Assembly (NCBI RefSeq): GCF_002583555.1
Contig: NZ_BEGX01000069.1
Coordinates: 62,001 to 126,000, forward strand
Length of the DNA stretch: 64,000 nucleotides
Origin: Pseudonocardia sp. N23
GTDB taxonomy: Bacteria > Actinomycetota > Actinomycetes > Mycobacteriales > Pseudonocardiaceae
Reading direction: 5' to 3'
The position numbers and the translations under genes are program-made. Shown here piece after piece: positions 16,282-25,663 of this stretch. The number at the start of each line of letters is the position of its first letter. Position 1 is the stretch's first letter. The notes beneath the pieces were generated by a model that was not told the DNA's origin, searched no databases, and saw only the letters and a list, made by a program, of their open reading frames with translations.

Positions 16282-18096
16282 ATGGGCCACTACAGGAGCA
16301 ACCTGCGCGACCTCGAGTTCAACCTCTTCGAGGTGTTCCGGGTCCAGGACGCGCTGGCGGCCGACTCGGAGGTCGACCTCGACACGATTCGTGGCGTGCT
16401 CTCCGAGCTGGACAGCGTCGCGACGGGCCCGCTGGCGGAGTCGTTCGCCGACGCCGACCGCAACCCGCCCGTCTTCGACCCGGCGACGCACTCCGTGGCA
16501 CTGCCGCAGTCGCTCAAGGACGCCTACAAGGTGCTGTGGGACGGCGAGTGGTGGCGGTTGTCCCTGCCCGCCGAGCTGGGTGGCTACGGCATCCCGCCGA
16601 CCGTGCAGTGGGCGGCCGCCGAGCTGATCCTGGGCTCCAACCCCGCCGCCTTCATGTACATGGCCGGCCCCAACTTCGCCTCGGTCGTGCACCTCAACGG
16701 CACCGACGAGCAGAAGCGCTGGGCCGAGCTGATGATCGACCGTGGCTGGGGCGCCACGATGGTGCTCACCGAGCCCGACGCGGGCTCCGACGTCGGCGCC
16801 GGCCGCACGAAGGCCGTCGCGCAGGCCGACGGGACCTGGCACATCGACGGGGTGAAGCGCTTCATCACCTCGGCCGAGCAGGACATGACCGAGAACATCA
16901 TGCACCTGGTCCTGGCCCGCCCCGAGGGCGCGAAGGCCGGGACCAAGGGGCTGTCGCTGTTCCTGGTCCCCAAGTTCCACTTCGACTCGCAGACCGGTGA
17001 GCCGGGTGAGCGCAACGGCGCGTTCGTCACGGGCGTCGAGCACAAGATGGGCCTCAAGGCGTCGACGACGTGCGAGCTCACCTTCGGCCAGCACGGCACC
17101 CCCGCGGTCGGCTGGCTGCTGGGCGACGTGCACGACGGCATCGCGCAGATGTTCCAGGTCATCGAGTACGCCCGGATGATGGTGGGCACCAAGGCGATCG
17201 GCACGCTCTCGGCCGGTTACCTCGCCGCGCTGGAGTACGCCAAGGAGCGCGTGCAGGGCGCCGACATGACAGCGATGACCGACAAGGCCGCGCCGCGCGT
17301 CGCCATCACCCATCACCCCGACGTGCGCCGCATCCTGATGCTGCAGAAGGCCTACGCCGAGGGCCTGCGGGCGCTCTACACGTACACGGCGACCTACCAG
17401 GACAGCATCCGCGCCGGCGGCGACACCGCCCTCGCCGCCAAGGTCAACGACCTGCTGCTGCCGCTGGTCAAGGGTGTCGGGTCGGAGCGGGCCAGCGAGA
17501 TGCTGCTGCTGTCGCTGCAGACCCTCGGCGGGTCCGGCTACCTGCAGGACTACCCCATCGAGCAGTACATCCGCGACGCCAAGATCGACTCCCTCTACGA
17601 GGGGACGACGGCGATCCAGTCGCTCGACTTCGTCTTCCGCAAGATCATGCGTGACAACGGCCAGGCGCTGCTGCACGTCGCCGGGGAGATTCAGGCGTTC
17701 CTCGCCGCGGACTCCGGCAACGGCCGGCTCAAGGAGGAGCGTGAGCTGCTCGCCCGCGCCCTCGGCGACGTCCAGGGCATGCTCGCCGCGCTCACGGTCA
17801 GCGTGAAGGCGTCGCTGCACGACCCGGCCGAGGTCTACAAGGTCGGCCAGCACTCGGTGCGGTTCCTGATGGCCGTCGGCGACCTGCTGGTCGCGTGGCT
17901 GCTGCAGCGACAGGCCGCCGTCGCGCTCGAGAAGCTCAGCGGTGACGTGTCGGCCAAGGACCAGGCCTTCTACGAGGGCAAGGTCGGCGCCGCGCACTTC
18001 TTCGCCAAGACGGTGCTGCCGCGGCTCACCGCGGACCGCAAGATCGTCGAGAACACCGACAACGCGCTGATGGAGCTCCCGGAAGCCGCATTCTGA
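16282..18096 (+). CDS. fadE5: Acyl-CoA dehydrogenase, FadE5 type
   Basis: A 604-residue protein, about 200 residues longer than a classical acyl-CoA dehydrogenase, as usual for the FadE5 branch. I chose the ATG at 16282 because the product then starts [18 protein letters not shown], which lines up with the start of mycobacterial FadE5. Motifs are FAD-binding [19 protein letters not shown] near 167-185, [18 protein letters not shown] near 297, and [20 protein letters not shown] then EGTTAIQS near 420-450, with the catalytic Glu in EGTT. The C-terminal extension is the family's extra domain. It catalyses the first beta-oxidation step. It is monocistronic, with a palindromic operator-like cluster upstream and a bidirectional terminator downstream. 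Confidence 0.93.
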   Translation: MGHYRSNLRDLEFNLFEVFRVQDALAADSEVDLDTIRGVLSELDSVATGPLAESFADADRNPPVFDPATHSVALPQSLKDAYKVLWDGEWWRLSLPAELGGYGIPPTVQWAAAELILGSNPAAFMYMAGPNFASVVHLNGTDEQKRWAELMIDRGWGATMVLTEPDAGSDVGAGRTKAVAQADGTWHIDGVKRFITSAEQDMTENIMHLVLARPEGAKAGTKGLSLFLVPKFHFDSQTGEPGERNGAFVTGVEHKMGLKASTTCELTFGQHGTPAVGWLLGDVHDGIAQMFQVIEYARMMVGTKAIGTLSAGYLAALEYAKERVQGADMTAMTDKAAPRVAITHHPDVRRILMLQKAYAEGLRALYTYTATYQDSIRAGGDTALAAKVNDLLLPLVKGVGSERASEMLLLSLQTLGGSGYLQDYPIEQYIRDAKIDSLYEGTTAIQSLDFVFRKIMRDNGQALLHVAGEIQAFLAADSGNGRLKEERELLARALGDVQGMLAALTVSVKASLHDPAEVYKVGQHSVRFLMAVGDLLVAWLLQRQAAVALEKLSGDVSAKDQAFYEGKVGAAHFFAKTVLPRLTADRKIVENTDNALMELPEAAF

Positions 18097-18105
18097 CACG
18101 CGCGT

Positions 18106-18134
18106 GACGGGCCCGGCACATCGCCGGGCCCGTC
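18106..18134. terminator. Bidirectional terminator between fadE5 and the CBS protein gene
   Basis: Perfect arms GACGGGCCCGGC and GCCGGGCCCGTC are separated by five bases. They extend by TGA/TCA outside. The hairpin lies between convergent genes and can serve both. Confidence 0.85.
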
Positions 18135-18149
18135 GTCACGTCGTGTTCG

Positions 18150-18575
18150 CTACGAGGCGATGTAGGACTGCAGCTGCTCGCGCTCCTCCTCGAGGGAGTC
18201 GATGCGCGCCTTGACCATGTCGCCGATGCTGACGATGCCGACGAGCTTGCCGTCCGTCGTCACCGGCAGGTGCCGGATGCGCCGCTCGGTCATGACCCGC
18301 GACAGCTCCAGTGCGCTGTCCTCGGGCGAGCACGTCACGACGTCGGCGGTCATGATGTCGACGACCGGCACGTCGACCAGCGACGGTCCCACCTCGTGCA
18401 GCCTGCGCACGACGTCGCGCTCGGACACGATTCCGACCAGCCGCTCCCCGTCCATGACGGGCAGCGCGCCGTAGTTCCCCTCCGTCAGCGTGGCGATGAC
18501 GTCGCCGACCGAGGCGTCCGCCTCGATCGTCGCCACGTTGGGGCCCTTGTTGCGCAGTACGTCCGCTATTCGCAT
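18150..18575 (-). CDS. Twin CBS-domain protein
   Basis: A 141-residue protein starting at the ATG at 18575. It consists of two CBS domains: residues 8-60 (GALPVMDGERLVGIVSERDV) and 75-125 (HLPVTTDGKLVGIVSIGDMV). A charged C-terminal helix (SLEEEREQLQ) follows. CBS pairs bind adenosine nucleotides and often gate enzymes or channels, but this is a free-standing version resembling mycobacterial Hrp1-like proteins. No partner gene is adjacent. The ligand is unknown. Confidence 0.9.
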   Translation of the reverse strand: MRIADVLRNKGPNVATIEADASVGDVIATLTEGNYGALPVMDGERLVGIVSERDVVRRLHEVGPSLVDVPVVDIMTADVVTCSPEDSALELSRVMTERRIRHLPVTTDGKLVGIVSIGDMVKARIDSLEEEREQLQSYIAS

Positions 18576-18670
18576 CGGACATCCCCGATCCTCGGTGACG
18601 GCACTGTCACTCAGAGGGTACGAATGTGACGGGCATCTCGGAAGTCGAGGCACCCGACCGGCGGCGGCTG

Positions 18671-21600
18671 TCAGCCCCCGCAGACGACGATCGGTGACGG
18701 GTTGTAGCGGACGGTCCGCTTCTCCGTGCGCACCTCGCCGGTCTGGACGTTCCGCAGCGTGCGGGTGTCCGACGCGGTGAAGCCCGGTGCCCCGCTGCTG
18801 GCCGAGCACGGCTGCCCGGCCGGGATCGTCACCGGGCTCGGCGGGGTCTCGTTCGTGCGCGGACCGGTCGTCGACGTCACCTCGTAGCGCTTGGTGCCGT
18901 AGATCTTCACGGTGAGGCTGGACGGGGTCCAGAACGTCTTGATCAGGACGCCGGTCGGCCCGTCGTTGCGGAACTTCAGGTCGATGACGTTGTCGAACAC
19001 GGTCGCCTCGCGGGCCGCCGGGTAGCGGCTGATGTAGAAGCTGTGTTCCTTGTGCGCGACGTCGACCATGCCGGCGAAGTAGGCCGCGTTGTAGACCGTC
19101 GTCGCCACCTGGGAGACGCCGCCGCCGATGCCGCGGGCGGGATGCCCGTCCTCGATGATCCCGGCCTCGACGTAGCCGTTGGCCGCATTGCGCGGGTTGG
19201 TCAGCGCGTTGAGCGAGAACGTCTCGCCGGGCTTCACGATCGTGCCGTCGATCTGCTCGGCCGCTCGCTTGATGTTGCGTCCGGAGTCGGCCGCGAACCC
19301 ACCGGTGGTGAACGTGCTGATCTCGCCGGCGATCCCCAGCTTCTCGATGTCCTCGGTCGTCACCTTGGCCGGCTTGTCGCCGTAGACGGCCGCGACCTGC
19401 CGCGGTGCCTGCGCCTTCAGCACCGGCACCATCGTCGTCAGCGTCGCCGGGTAGTCGATGCCGCGGCCGTCCTGCGAGGGGACGACGACGGGCGTCGGGC
19501 CGCTGACGTCGAGCGTCGCGTCCCGGCCCGGCTTCTCCGTCTTCTCCAGCTGCGGCGACAGGGCGTCGGACACGATCTCGGGGTTCAGCTCGGGGACGAG
19601 CCGCGGCGTCGCGCCTGCGTCCGCGCGGAACGTGAGCGCCTTCGCGATGTCGGCCGGGTCGAGCGTGCCCTGCGCGCCCTCACCGGTCACCGTGATCGGC
19701 GCCGAGACTGCCGGGCGGGCGATGGAGTCGACGGCCTGGCGCACGTCGTCGGCCGTCGTGATCGGCTTGAGCGTCGCGAGCGGCAGCTCCACCGGCGTGC
19801 CGGTGGCCCACTTGGTCGCGACGAGCGGCACCGCGGCCGGGACGTCGAGGCGGTGGCCGTCCTCGGGCATCACGGGAACGGGCTCCAGCCCGTCGAACCG
19901 CACCGACGCCTCGGTGGCCTCGTCGTCGACCAGCGGACCCATGCCCTCCAGCGCGGCGGTGACGGCACGCTCGTCGGCCGTGCTGACGACGTCGAAGTCC
20001 TTGTCGACGAAGAACGACTCGATCCGGGCGATCGGGTTGACCGGCTGCGCGCCCGCGCGCTCGATGGTGGCGCCCCAGTCGACGCCCAGCTTCGCGGTGG
20101 CGGCGTCGATCTCGGTGCGGACGTCGCCCGCGGTGACGACGACCGGCTGCGTCGCGCGGGGGTCGATCGTCGCGCGCAGCGACGCCTCGGCCTCCTGGCG
20201 TGACATCCCGCCGACGGCCTGCCCGGCGACGGACACGCCGCGTGGCATGTCGCCCATGCCGAGCAGCAGGTCGACGACGTAGAGGACCGCGAGCAGGCCG
20301 ACGACCGCGGCCGCGACGAGCAGCGGCCTGCGACGCCGCCGTCCCTTCGACCCGCCCCCGGGAGTGTCCGGCCCGTCGGGGCCGTCGCTGCCGGAGTCGC
20401 CCTCGGGGGGCACGGGCCGGGTCGCGTCGGAACCCGGGCCAGGGTCTCCGGGGCCGGTCCTCCCGGCGCCGCTGCTTCCGGCGCTGGTCCCGGTGCCGGA
20501 GCCGGTCCCGCCGGCGCGTATCGCGGTGGTGGTCCGGCCGGCGTCGGCCCCGGACCGGGTGGCCGCAGCGGCGCCCAGCACCGCGGTGGCTCCGCCCGCG
20601 GCGGCCGCGGCCGAGGGGACCTTGGTGAGGATCGTCGGAGCACCGGCGTGGTCGGGACGTCGATCGGTTCCGCGACGGGCGCCGTCGGCGGCATCGGCGG
20701 TGACCGCCGGGATGACCTCCGTGGGTCGCTCGACCTGCTGCTCGGTGCGTCGCGCCGGGATTCGGACGGTCGCCGGGTCGACGGGTGACGCCGTCGGGCC
20801 GTGGCTCTCCGCCGCCCGCGCGGGATCGACCTGCGCACCTGTTCCGTGAGCCGGGTCGGCCTGGGTCGAGCCGGGGCGCACGGCGGGCAGCACCGCGGTC
20901 GCCTCGGCGTCGGGCTCGGCGAACCAGTTGCGCGGCGCGACGGTCGGCGCGGCAGCGCTCACGGCCGGGGCCTCGGCCGCGGGGCGGCCGGCGGGTTCGG
21001 CCACGGGGCGGTCGGCGGGTTCGGCCACGGCGCGGTCGGCGGGTTCGGCCACGGCGCGGTCGGCGGGTTCCGGACCGGAGAGCTCGCGCCGGGCGGGCTC
21101 GACGGTCGGTTCGGAGCGGGCCGGTTCGGCGACCGGCTCGGAGCGGGCCGGTTCGGCGACCGGCTCGGTGCGGGCCGGTTCGGCGACCGGGCGCGCGGGA
21201 TCGGCGGAGGGGTCCTTCTGCGGGGCGTCGGCGGGACGAGGCGGCTCGGCCTCGTCGGGCGCGGGGGCGCCGAGCTCGGGCGACGGGTCGGCCGGGCGGT
21301 CGACGGTGCGGACATCGTCGGCACCGCGGACCTCATCGCGGGAGACATCGGCGCGGGAGACATCAGCGCCGGAGACATCAGCGCCGGAGGCATCGACACC
21401 GGAGTTGTCGGCACCGGCCCACGCGGCAGCCGACTCGGACCGGGCCGCGCGAACCTCCGCGTCGCCCGGGTCGGCACCGGCGTCGACAGGCCCCTCTCCC
21501 GCGTCGACCGGGGAGACGGGAGCAGCCGGGGAGACGGGGGCAGCCGGGGAGACGGGAGCAGCCGGGGAGACGGGGGCAGCCGACCCGGACAGCGCCGAAC

Positions 21601-22006
21601 CGTCAGCGGCGAAGGAGGGGGAAGGCGATGCCGTCGAGGCCCCCGGCTTCATCGCGACGACGGGCGATCCGGCGGCGGTCGCGGCGGCAGGAGCGTCGGA
21701 CACCGGAGCGCCGGGCACCAGACGGTCGGACGGCGGGGCCTCGGACCGCACGGCGTCGGACGCCGGCTCAGCGGACGGCGGCACGGACGACGCCGCAGGC
21801 GCGGACGGCGGTCCGGTGGTGTCCGACGGGCGTGCGACGGCGAAGAGGTCGTCCCCGGACAGCGACGAGGACTGCCGTGCGGCTTCGGTACCAGCGGTGT
21901 CGGTGCCCGGGGCTGCGTCGACGGGCGATCCGGCCGCAGCCGCGGCCTGCTCGTCGACCGTCCGGTTCCCGTCACCCTCGTCGACCCCGGGCTCGCGCTC
22001 GGTCAT
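18671..22006 (-). CDS. VanW family protein with long disordered N-terminus
   Basis: About 1111 residues from the ATG at 22006, which follows AGGGGAAG. Residues 1-555 are low-complexity Ala/Pro/Glu/Ser with internal repeats (PVSPAA; EPVAEPARS), presumably cytoplasmic. A basic cluster RRRRR and one membrane helix (about 562-582, LLVAAAVVGLLAVLYVVDLL) follow. The external part has two YoaR-like putative peptidoglycan-binding domains (about 590-870), then the VanW domain (about 890-1040; FSLNALTNPRNAANGYVEAG, GGGVSQVATTVYNAAY). The molecular function of VanW is unknown, although it is linked to cell-wall and vancomycin-related loci. The N-terminus is unusually long for the family. Confidence 0.85.
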   Translation of the reverse strand: MTEREPGVDEGDGNRTVDEQAAAAAGSPVDAAPGTDTAGTEAARQSSSLSGDDLFAVARPSDTTGPPSAPAASSVPPSAEPASDAVRSEAPPSDRLVPGAPVSDAPAAATAAGSPVVAMKPGASTASPSPSFAADGSALSGSAAPVSPAAPVSPAAPVSPAAPVSPVDAGEGPVDAGADPGDAEVRAARSESAAAWAGADNSGVDASGADVSGADVSRADVSRDEVRGADDVRTVDRPADPSPELGAPAPDEAEPPRPADAPQKDPSADPARPVAEPARTEPVAEPARSEPVAEPARSEPTVEPARRELSGPEPADRAVAEPADRAVAEPADRPVAEPAGRPAAEAPAVSAAAPTVAPRNWFAEPDAEATAVLPAVRPGSTQADPAHGTGAQVDPARAAESHGPTASPVDPATVRIPARRTEQQVERPTEVIPAVTADAADGARRGTDRRPDHAGAPTILTKVPSAAAAAGGATAVLGAAAATRSGADAGRTTTAIRAGGTGSGTGTSAGSSGAGRTGPGDPGPGSDATRPVPPEGDSGSDGPDGPDTPGGGSKGRRRRRPLLVAAAVVGLLAVLYVVDLLLGMGDMPRGVSVAGQAVGGMSRQEAEASLRATIDPRATQPVVVTAGDVRTEIDAATAKLGVDWGATIERAGAQPVNPIARIESFFVDKDFDVVSTADERAVTAALEGMGPLVDDEATEASVRFDGLEPVPVMPEDGHRLDVPAAVPLVATKWATGTPVELPLATLKPITTADDVRQAVDSIARPAVSAPITVTGEGAQGTLDPADIAKALTFRADAGATPRLVPELNPEIVSDALSPQLEKTEKPGRDATLDVSGPTPVVVPSQDGRGIDYPATLTTMVPVLKAQAPRQVAAVYGDKPAKVTTEDIEKLGIAGEISTFTTGGFAADSGRNIKRAAEQIDGTIVKPGETFSLNALTNPRNAANGYVEAGIIEDGHPARGIGGGVSQVATTVYNAAYFAGMVDVAHKEHSFYISRYPAAREATVFDNVIDLKFRNDGPTGVLIKTFWTPSSLTVKIYGTKRYEVTSTTGPRTNETPPSPVTIPAGQPCSASSGAPGFTASDTRTLRNVQTGEVRTEKRTVRYNPSPIVVCGG
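20984..21071. repeat. 24-base tandem repeat within the vanW-like gene
   Basis: About 3.5 units built on GGCGGGTTCGGCCACG with a GCGGTC lead. On the minus strand they encode eight-residue DRAVAEPA-type units of the disordered tail. Copy number is likely to vary. Confidence 0.7.
21508..21579. repeat. 18-base tandem repeat within the vanW-like gene
   Basis: Four nearly perfect units of CCGGGGAGACGGGAGCAG, alternating A/G at one site. They encode six-residue PAAPVS units on the minus strand. Confidence 0.75.
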
Positions 22007-22119
22007 GACGTCCGACTTCCCCTCTTCACCGCGCACCCCCGCGGGGGTCGTCCACTACAGCGCCCCCGCGGGCCGGGGGGTCGTCCGGTACAGCAGTCCG
22101 GTCCCTCAGGGCCGGGGCG

Positions 22120-22461
22120 TCACAGGTAGAGCCCGGTTCCGTGCTCGGCACGTTCGGCCGCGACAGCGTGCAGTTCACGTTCACGCAGGATCAGGTACGT
22201 CGATCCCTGCACCTCGACCTCGTACTGTTCCTCGGGGTGGAGCAGGACGTGATCGCCCACCTTGACCGAGCGGGCGTGCTGTCCGACACCGAACACCTCG
22301 GCCCAGACGAGTCGCCTGGCGACCTGTGCCGTGGCGGGGATGACGATGCCCGCCGAGCTCCGCCGTTCACCTGCACCGTCGAGGATGCGGACCAGGACCC
22401 GGTCGTGGAGCATCTGGATCTCGAGGCGTGGGTCCGGCACCGGGCAGATGCTACGGGTCAC
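22120..22461 (-). CDS. Stand-alone GroES/Cpn10-like co-chaperonin family protein
   Basis: A 113-residue protein if the GTG at 22461 is used (start VTRSICPVPD); an internal ATG 16 codons in would give the bare domain. The Cpn10 fold is visible as MLHDRVLVRI, then a mobile-loop-like segment RRSSAGIVIPATAQ and the core VGQHARSVKVGDHVLLHP with YLILRERELHAV. Canonical GroES has a Gly-Gly-Ile-Val/Leu mobile loop and is encoded beside groEL; here the loop is Ser-Ala-Gly-Ile-Val-Ile and no groEL is near. It may be a divergent co-chaperonin or a Cpn10-fold protein with another job. Confidence 0.75.
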   Translation of the reverse strand: MTRSICPVPDPRLEIQMLHDRVLVRILDGAGERRSSAGIVIPATAQVARRLVWAEVFGVGQHARSVKVGDHVLLHPEEQYEVEVQGSTYLILRERELHAVAAERAEHGTGLYL

Positions 22462-22663
22462 GTCGTGTGGCCCCCGTCCGGGATCAGGCGTCCGCGACGT
22501 TCCGGGCGAGGGCACCGAACCTGAGAAATGGAGAACCCCGCGGGGCTGCCAGGTCGGGGGTCCGACAGCACCACGGGGCTGTACAGGGAGTCGGTTCGAC
22601 AGGCCCGGGCGTTACATCGCGTCGCCCCGGTTCAGGGATTCACTCGTACGGAGCAGTGGACTC

Positions 22664-23854
22664 TCAGGTTTGGGTGAGCAGGTACCGGCCGAAGTGCGGG
22701 ACGGTGAAGGCGATCTGGCCACGCTGCGCGGAGAAGACGAGACCCTTCTTGAGAAGGCTGTCCCGGGCGGGAGAGAGCGACGAGGCCCGCCGGGAGAGGT
22801 GCTCGGCGATCCCGGAGGTGACGACGGGTTCGTCCCGGCCGTCGGACAGCTCGGCCATGGCACGCAGGTACTCGCGTTCGGCGGGGGTGGCGCGTTCGAA
22901 GCGGGAGCCGAAGAAGCCGACGGCGAGCTCGGCCTCGGCCTCGGGTGCGGCGACGGTGACGTCGCGGCCGCCGATGGGGTTGGTGGGCGCGGCGTCCCAG
23001 GCAGCCTTGCCGTAGGCCTGGATGAAGTAGGGGTAGCCGCCGGAGCGCTCGTACAGCGAGTCGAGGGCCTCACCGTCGAACGCCGCCTCCTCCCGGCGGG
23101 CGGGGGCGAGCAGCGCGGTGTCGGCGTCGACGCGGTCGAGCCTGCCGATGCGGCTGTAGGTGAAGAGGCGCTCGGAGTAGGACTTCGACGCCGACAGGAC
23201 GGCGGGCAGGTGCGGCAGCCCGGCGCCGACGACGACGAGCGGCGCCCGCGACTGGGACAGCTCGTGGCATGCGGCACAGAGTGCGGAGACGTCGTCGGGC
23301 CGGAGGTCCTGCATCTCGTCGATGAACAGCCCGACACCGGTTCCGACATCGGCGGCGAGCTCCGCGACCTCGGTGAACAGTTCGACGAGGTCGATCTCGA
23401 TGTCGCCGGAGTCGGCGCGGCCGTTCTTGACGGGGACGTCGATGCCGGGCTGCCAGCGCTCGCGCAGCTTGGCGCCGTCGGGGGAGGCGCGCAGGGCGAA
23501 GGCCTTGAGGACACCGAGGACCTCGTCGACGCGTTCGGGGTTGCGATGGCGGACGGCGAGGTCGCGGATGGCGCGGTGCAGCGCGGCGGACAGGGGGCGG
23601 CGCAGGTCGGCGTCGGGGCGGGCCTCGATCTTGCCGGCACCCCAGCCGGCCCGGACAGCCATGGAGCGCAGCTCGCCGAGCAGGACGGTCTTGCCGACGC
23701 CGCGCAGGCCGGTGAGGACGAGGCTGCGTTCGGGGCGGCCGCGGGCGACGCGCTCCAGGACGATCTCGAAGGCGTCCACCTCCTTGTCGCGGCCGGCGAG
23801 CTCCGGCGGTCGCTGGCCGGCTCCGGGCGCGAACGGATTGCGGACGGGATCCAT
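22664..23854 (-). CDS. Orphan AAA-type ATP-binding protein
   Basis: A 396-residue protein with P-loop GLRGVGKTVLL near residue 49-59, a Walker B-like segment GLFIDEMQDL near 176-186 and a sensor-like VVVGAGLPHLP near 210-220. The first 35 residues (NPFAPGAGQRPPELAGRDKE) are the usual lead-in of this actinobacterial ATPase family. The last 80 residues look like a winged-helix domain (FFGSRFERATPAEREYLRAM). These proteins resemble ORC/Cdc6-like or STAND ATPases; their role is unknown. The gene is alone, between a GroES-like gene and a divergent SIMPL gene. Confidence 0.8.
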   Translation of the reverse strand: MDPVRNPFAPGAGQRPPELAGRDKEVDAFEIVLERVARGRPERSLVLTGLRGVGKTVLLGELRSMAVRAGWGAGKIEARPDADLRRPLSAALHRAIRDLAVRHRNPERVDEVLGVLKAFALRASPDGAKLRERWQPGIDVPVKNGRADSGDIEIDLVELFTEVAELAADVGTGVGLFIDEMQDLRPDDVSALCAACHELSQSRAPLVVVGAGLPHLPAVLSASKSYSERLFTYSRIGRLDRVDADTALLAPARREEAAFDGEALDSLYERSGGYPYFIQAYGKAAWDAAPTNPIGGRDVTVAAPEAEAELAVGFFGSRFERATPAEREYLRAMAELSDGRDEPVVTSGIAEHLSRRASSLSPARDSLLKKGLVFSAQRGQIAFTVPHFGRYLLTQT

Positions 23855-24065
23855 GGATCGGACGGTATCCGGGTGTCTTGGCCGAACCCTAGATTTCGCT
23901 ATCGAACCCGATCGCGTGTCGCGGATCGGCTCGTCTATGCATTTCTAGCAGTGGCCGGAGAAAGTCCGATACACGGCGATGGGAGGGTGCCCGACCGCAC
24001 TGTCGAGGGCTTTCTCACGGATCCGCTAGACACCGTGATACGACGGAATCCGGTTAACTGGTGTC

Positions 24066-24689
24066 GTGGGGGATCCGCAGATCGTGACAGTGGGGACGGG
24101 CTGGCACGAGCAGCTCGCCGACCGCGCCGAGATCGACGTGTCGTTCAGCGCGACCGGCAGGGACCGGTCGGCCGCGGTGCGCGACCTGGGCCGGGCGGTC
24201 GCCGCAGCCGAGCCGGTGTTCACGCGCGCCGGTGTCGAGGTGCGCAGCCGCAGCCTGCACGTCGGCACCGAGTGGCGCCGCGGCAAGCAGTCCGGTGCCC
24301 GCGCCACGGAGAATGTCCTGCTCCGGGTGAGCGACCTCGATGTGCTCGAGGACGTGCTGGGCACCGTGCTGGCTGCGGAGCCGGCGTCGTTCAACGGGCC
24401 GCGCTGGCTGCTCGACGACCAGGTCGCCGCGCGCGCCACGGCCCAGCGCGAGGCCGTGGCCGACGCCCGCAGGCGCGCGGAGGGCTACGCCGACGCGCTC
24501 GGTGGCTCGCTCGGCGCGCTGGCGTTGCTGGCCGAGGCACCCGACCACGGCGGCGGCCCGATGATGCGAGCTGTCGCGATGGAGGCCGCCCGCGGCCCCG
24601 TCGACGTCACCGAGCTGGGCCTGGAACCCGAACCCGTCCGCGTCACCGCCCAGTGCACGACCACCTGGGCGCTCGTCCTCGCCGGCTGA
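24066..24689 (+). CDS. SIMPL (DUF541) domain protein
   Basis: A 207-residue protein from a GTG at 24066. It shows the SIMPL pattern: the start IVTVGTGWHEQLADRAEIDV, a repeating beta/alpha layout, and a late QREAVADARRRAEGYADALG helix typical of the family. There is no clear signal peptide, whereas many family members are exported. The function of SIMPL proteins is not established; some bind or protect envelope or cytosolic partners. A membrane protein gene follows after 11 bases on the same strand, so the two are probably co-transcribed. Confidence 0.8.
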   Translation: MGDPQIVTVGTGWHEQLADRAEIDVSFSATGRDRSAAVRDLGRAVAAAEPVFTRAGVEVRSRSLHVGTEWRRGKQSGARATENVLLRVSDLDVLEDVLGTVLAAEPASFNGPRWLLDDQVAARATAQREAVADARRRAEGYADALGGSLGALALLAEAPDHGGGPMMRAVAMEAARGPVDVTELGLEPEPVRVTAQCTTTWALVLAG

Positions 24690-24700
24690 CCGGGCCGGCC

Positions 24701-25243
24701 ATGGAACGCGCCACCGATCGGGCCCGCGCCCGGTTGCGCCGGACCGTCGCGACGTCCGTCGCATTCGTGCTGTTGCTCGCCCTGCCCGTGGGGCTGCTGG
24801 CCCACGCCTGGGAGAAAGGCCGCTCCGAGGCCGCGGCCGAGCGCCTCGTCCCGGTGACGGCGCAGGTCGTGGAGCCTGCCGCCGCACCGCTGACGCTCCC
24901 CGACGCCACCGACACCGCACTCACCACCAGCCGGTCCGTCCGTTATCCGGCTCCGGACGGGACCGTCCACACGACGACGTTGCCCGTCGCCATCGGCGCG
25001 CCCGACGAGCCGGCGATGCAGCTGTGGGTCGACCGGCACGGCGTGATCGGCGAGCCGCCCAGCGCCCCGGGCGTCGCCACGAACGTCGGGATCGTGCTGG
25101 CGGTCGCATGGGTGGTGCTGGCGTGGACGGTCGTCGCGCTCGTGGCGATCACGGTGCGTATGCGCCTGGAGGAGACCGACAGCGAACAGTGGGACCGCGA
25201 ATGGGCGCGTGTCGAGCCGTTGTGGAGCGGACGAATTCCCTGA
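24701..25243 (+). CDS. Rv1733c-like two-helix membrane protein
   Basis: A 180-residue protein from the ATG at 24701, 11 bases after the SIMPL gene. It has helix 1 near residues 16-36 (VATSVAFVLLLALPVGLLAH), an external domain of about 90 residues, and helix 2 near 125-150 (VGIVLAVAWVVLAWTVVALV). A short cytoplasmic tail has an Asp/Glu/Trp-rich end (EQWDREWARVEPLWSGR). This plan and the tail signature match the Rv1733c family of actinobacterial membrane proteins, whose role is unknown. Confidence 0.75.
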   Translation: MERATDRARARLRRTVATSVAFVLLLALPVGLLAHAWEKGRSEAAAERLVPVTAQVVEPAAAPLTLPDATDTALTTSRSVRYPAPDGTVHTTTLPVAIGAPDEPAMQLWVDRHGVIGEPPSAPGVATNVGIVLAVAWVVLAWTVVALVAITVRMRLEETDSEQWDREWARVEPLWSGRIP

Positions 25244-25378
25244 TCCGGTCCCGTTCGGGTGAAGAACGCGTGTCCGCCGGTCGATTCCTGTCCCAACGAT
25301 GGACACTCGAACGGCCTAATCGCTGAGTTCCGTTCCCGGAGGAATCCCTCAGGACCGGTCAAGGGGGTGCGATTTCTG

Positions 25379-25600
25379 ATGAACCGCAGCCGTGCACGCC
25401 ACCGTCTCCGCCGTTCCGCACACCCGGCCCTGCGCCTCCGACCGAACGATCGCGGGGCCCGCCGCGGCCCGGCGACGACCCTTCGAGCGCTGCTCGCGGG
25501 GGCTGTGGGCCTGCTGCTGCTCACAGGCACGGCGCTCGGCGTCGCCCACGCGGCGCAGGCCGAGATACCCGTCCCGGCCGCCTACGTGTCGGGCCACTGA
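25379..25600 (+). CDS. Small secreted or membrane-anchored peptide, unknown
   Basis: A 73-residue product from the ATG at 25379; a GTG a few codons upstream, after AGGGGG, is equally possible. It has a strongly basic N-terminus (NRSRARHRLRRSAH) and one hydrophobic stretch (about 41-60, LLAGAVGLLLLTGTALGVAH) ending in AHAAQA, which resembles a signal peptidase site. This leaves a short tail EIPVPAAYVSGH. A terminator follows closely. No family is recognised. Confidence 0.45.
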   Translation: MNRSRARHRLRRSAHPALRLRPNDRGARRGPATTLRALLAGAVGLLLLTGTALGVAHAAQAEIPVPAAYVSGH

Positions 25601-25613
25601 GCCTGATCCGCGA

Positions 25614-25654
25614 ATTCGCGCCGGCCGTGTCCCCCGGGACCGGCCGGCGCGAAT
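25614..25654. terminator. Bidirectional terminator between convergent genes
   Basis: Perfect arms ATTCGCGCCGGCCG and CGGCCGGCGCGAAT (14 bp) flank a 13-base loop. It sits between the small plus-strand gene and the fxsA-like gene. Confidence 0.85.
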
Positions 25655-25663
25655 GACCGAGGA

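Noticed and set aside
16216-18099. 627-residue open frame on the minus strand
   Set aside because: It is the full-length mirror of the FadE5-like gene, whose protein motifs and start signals are clear.
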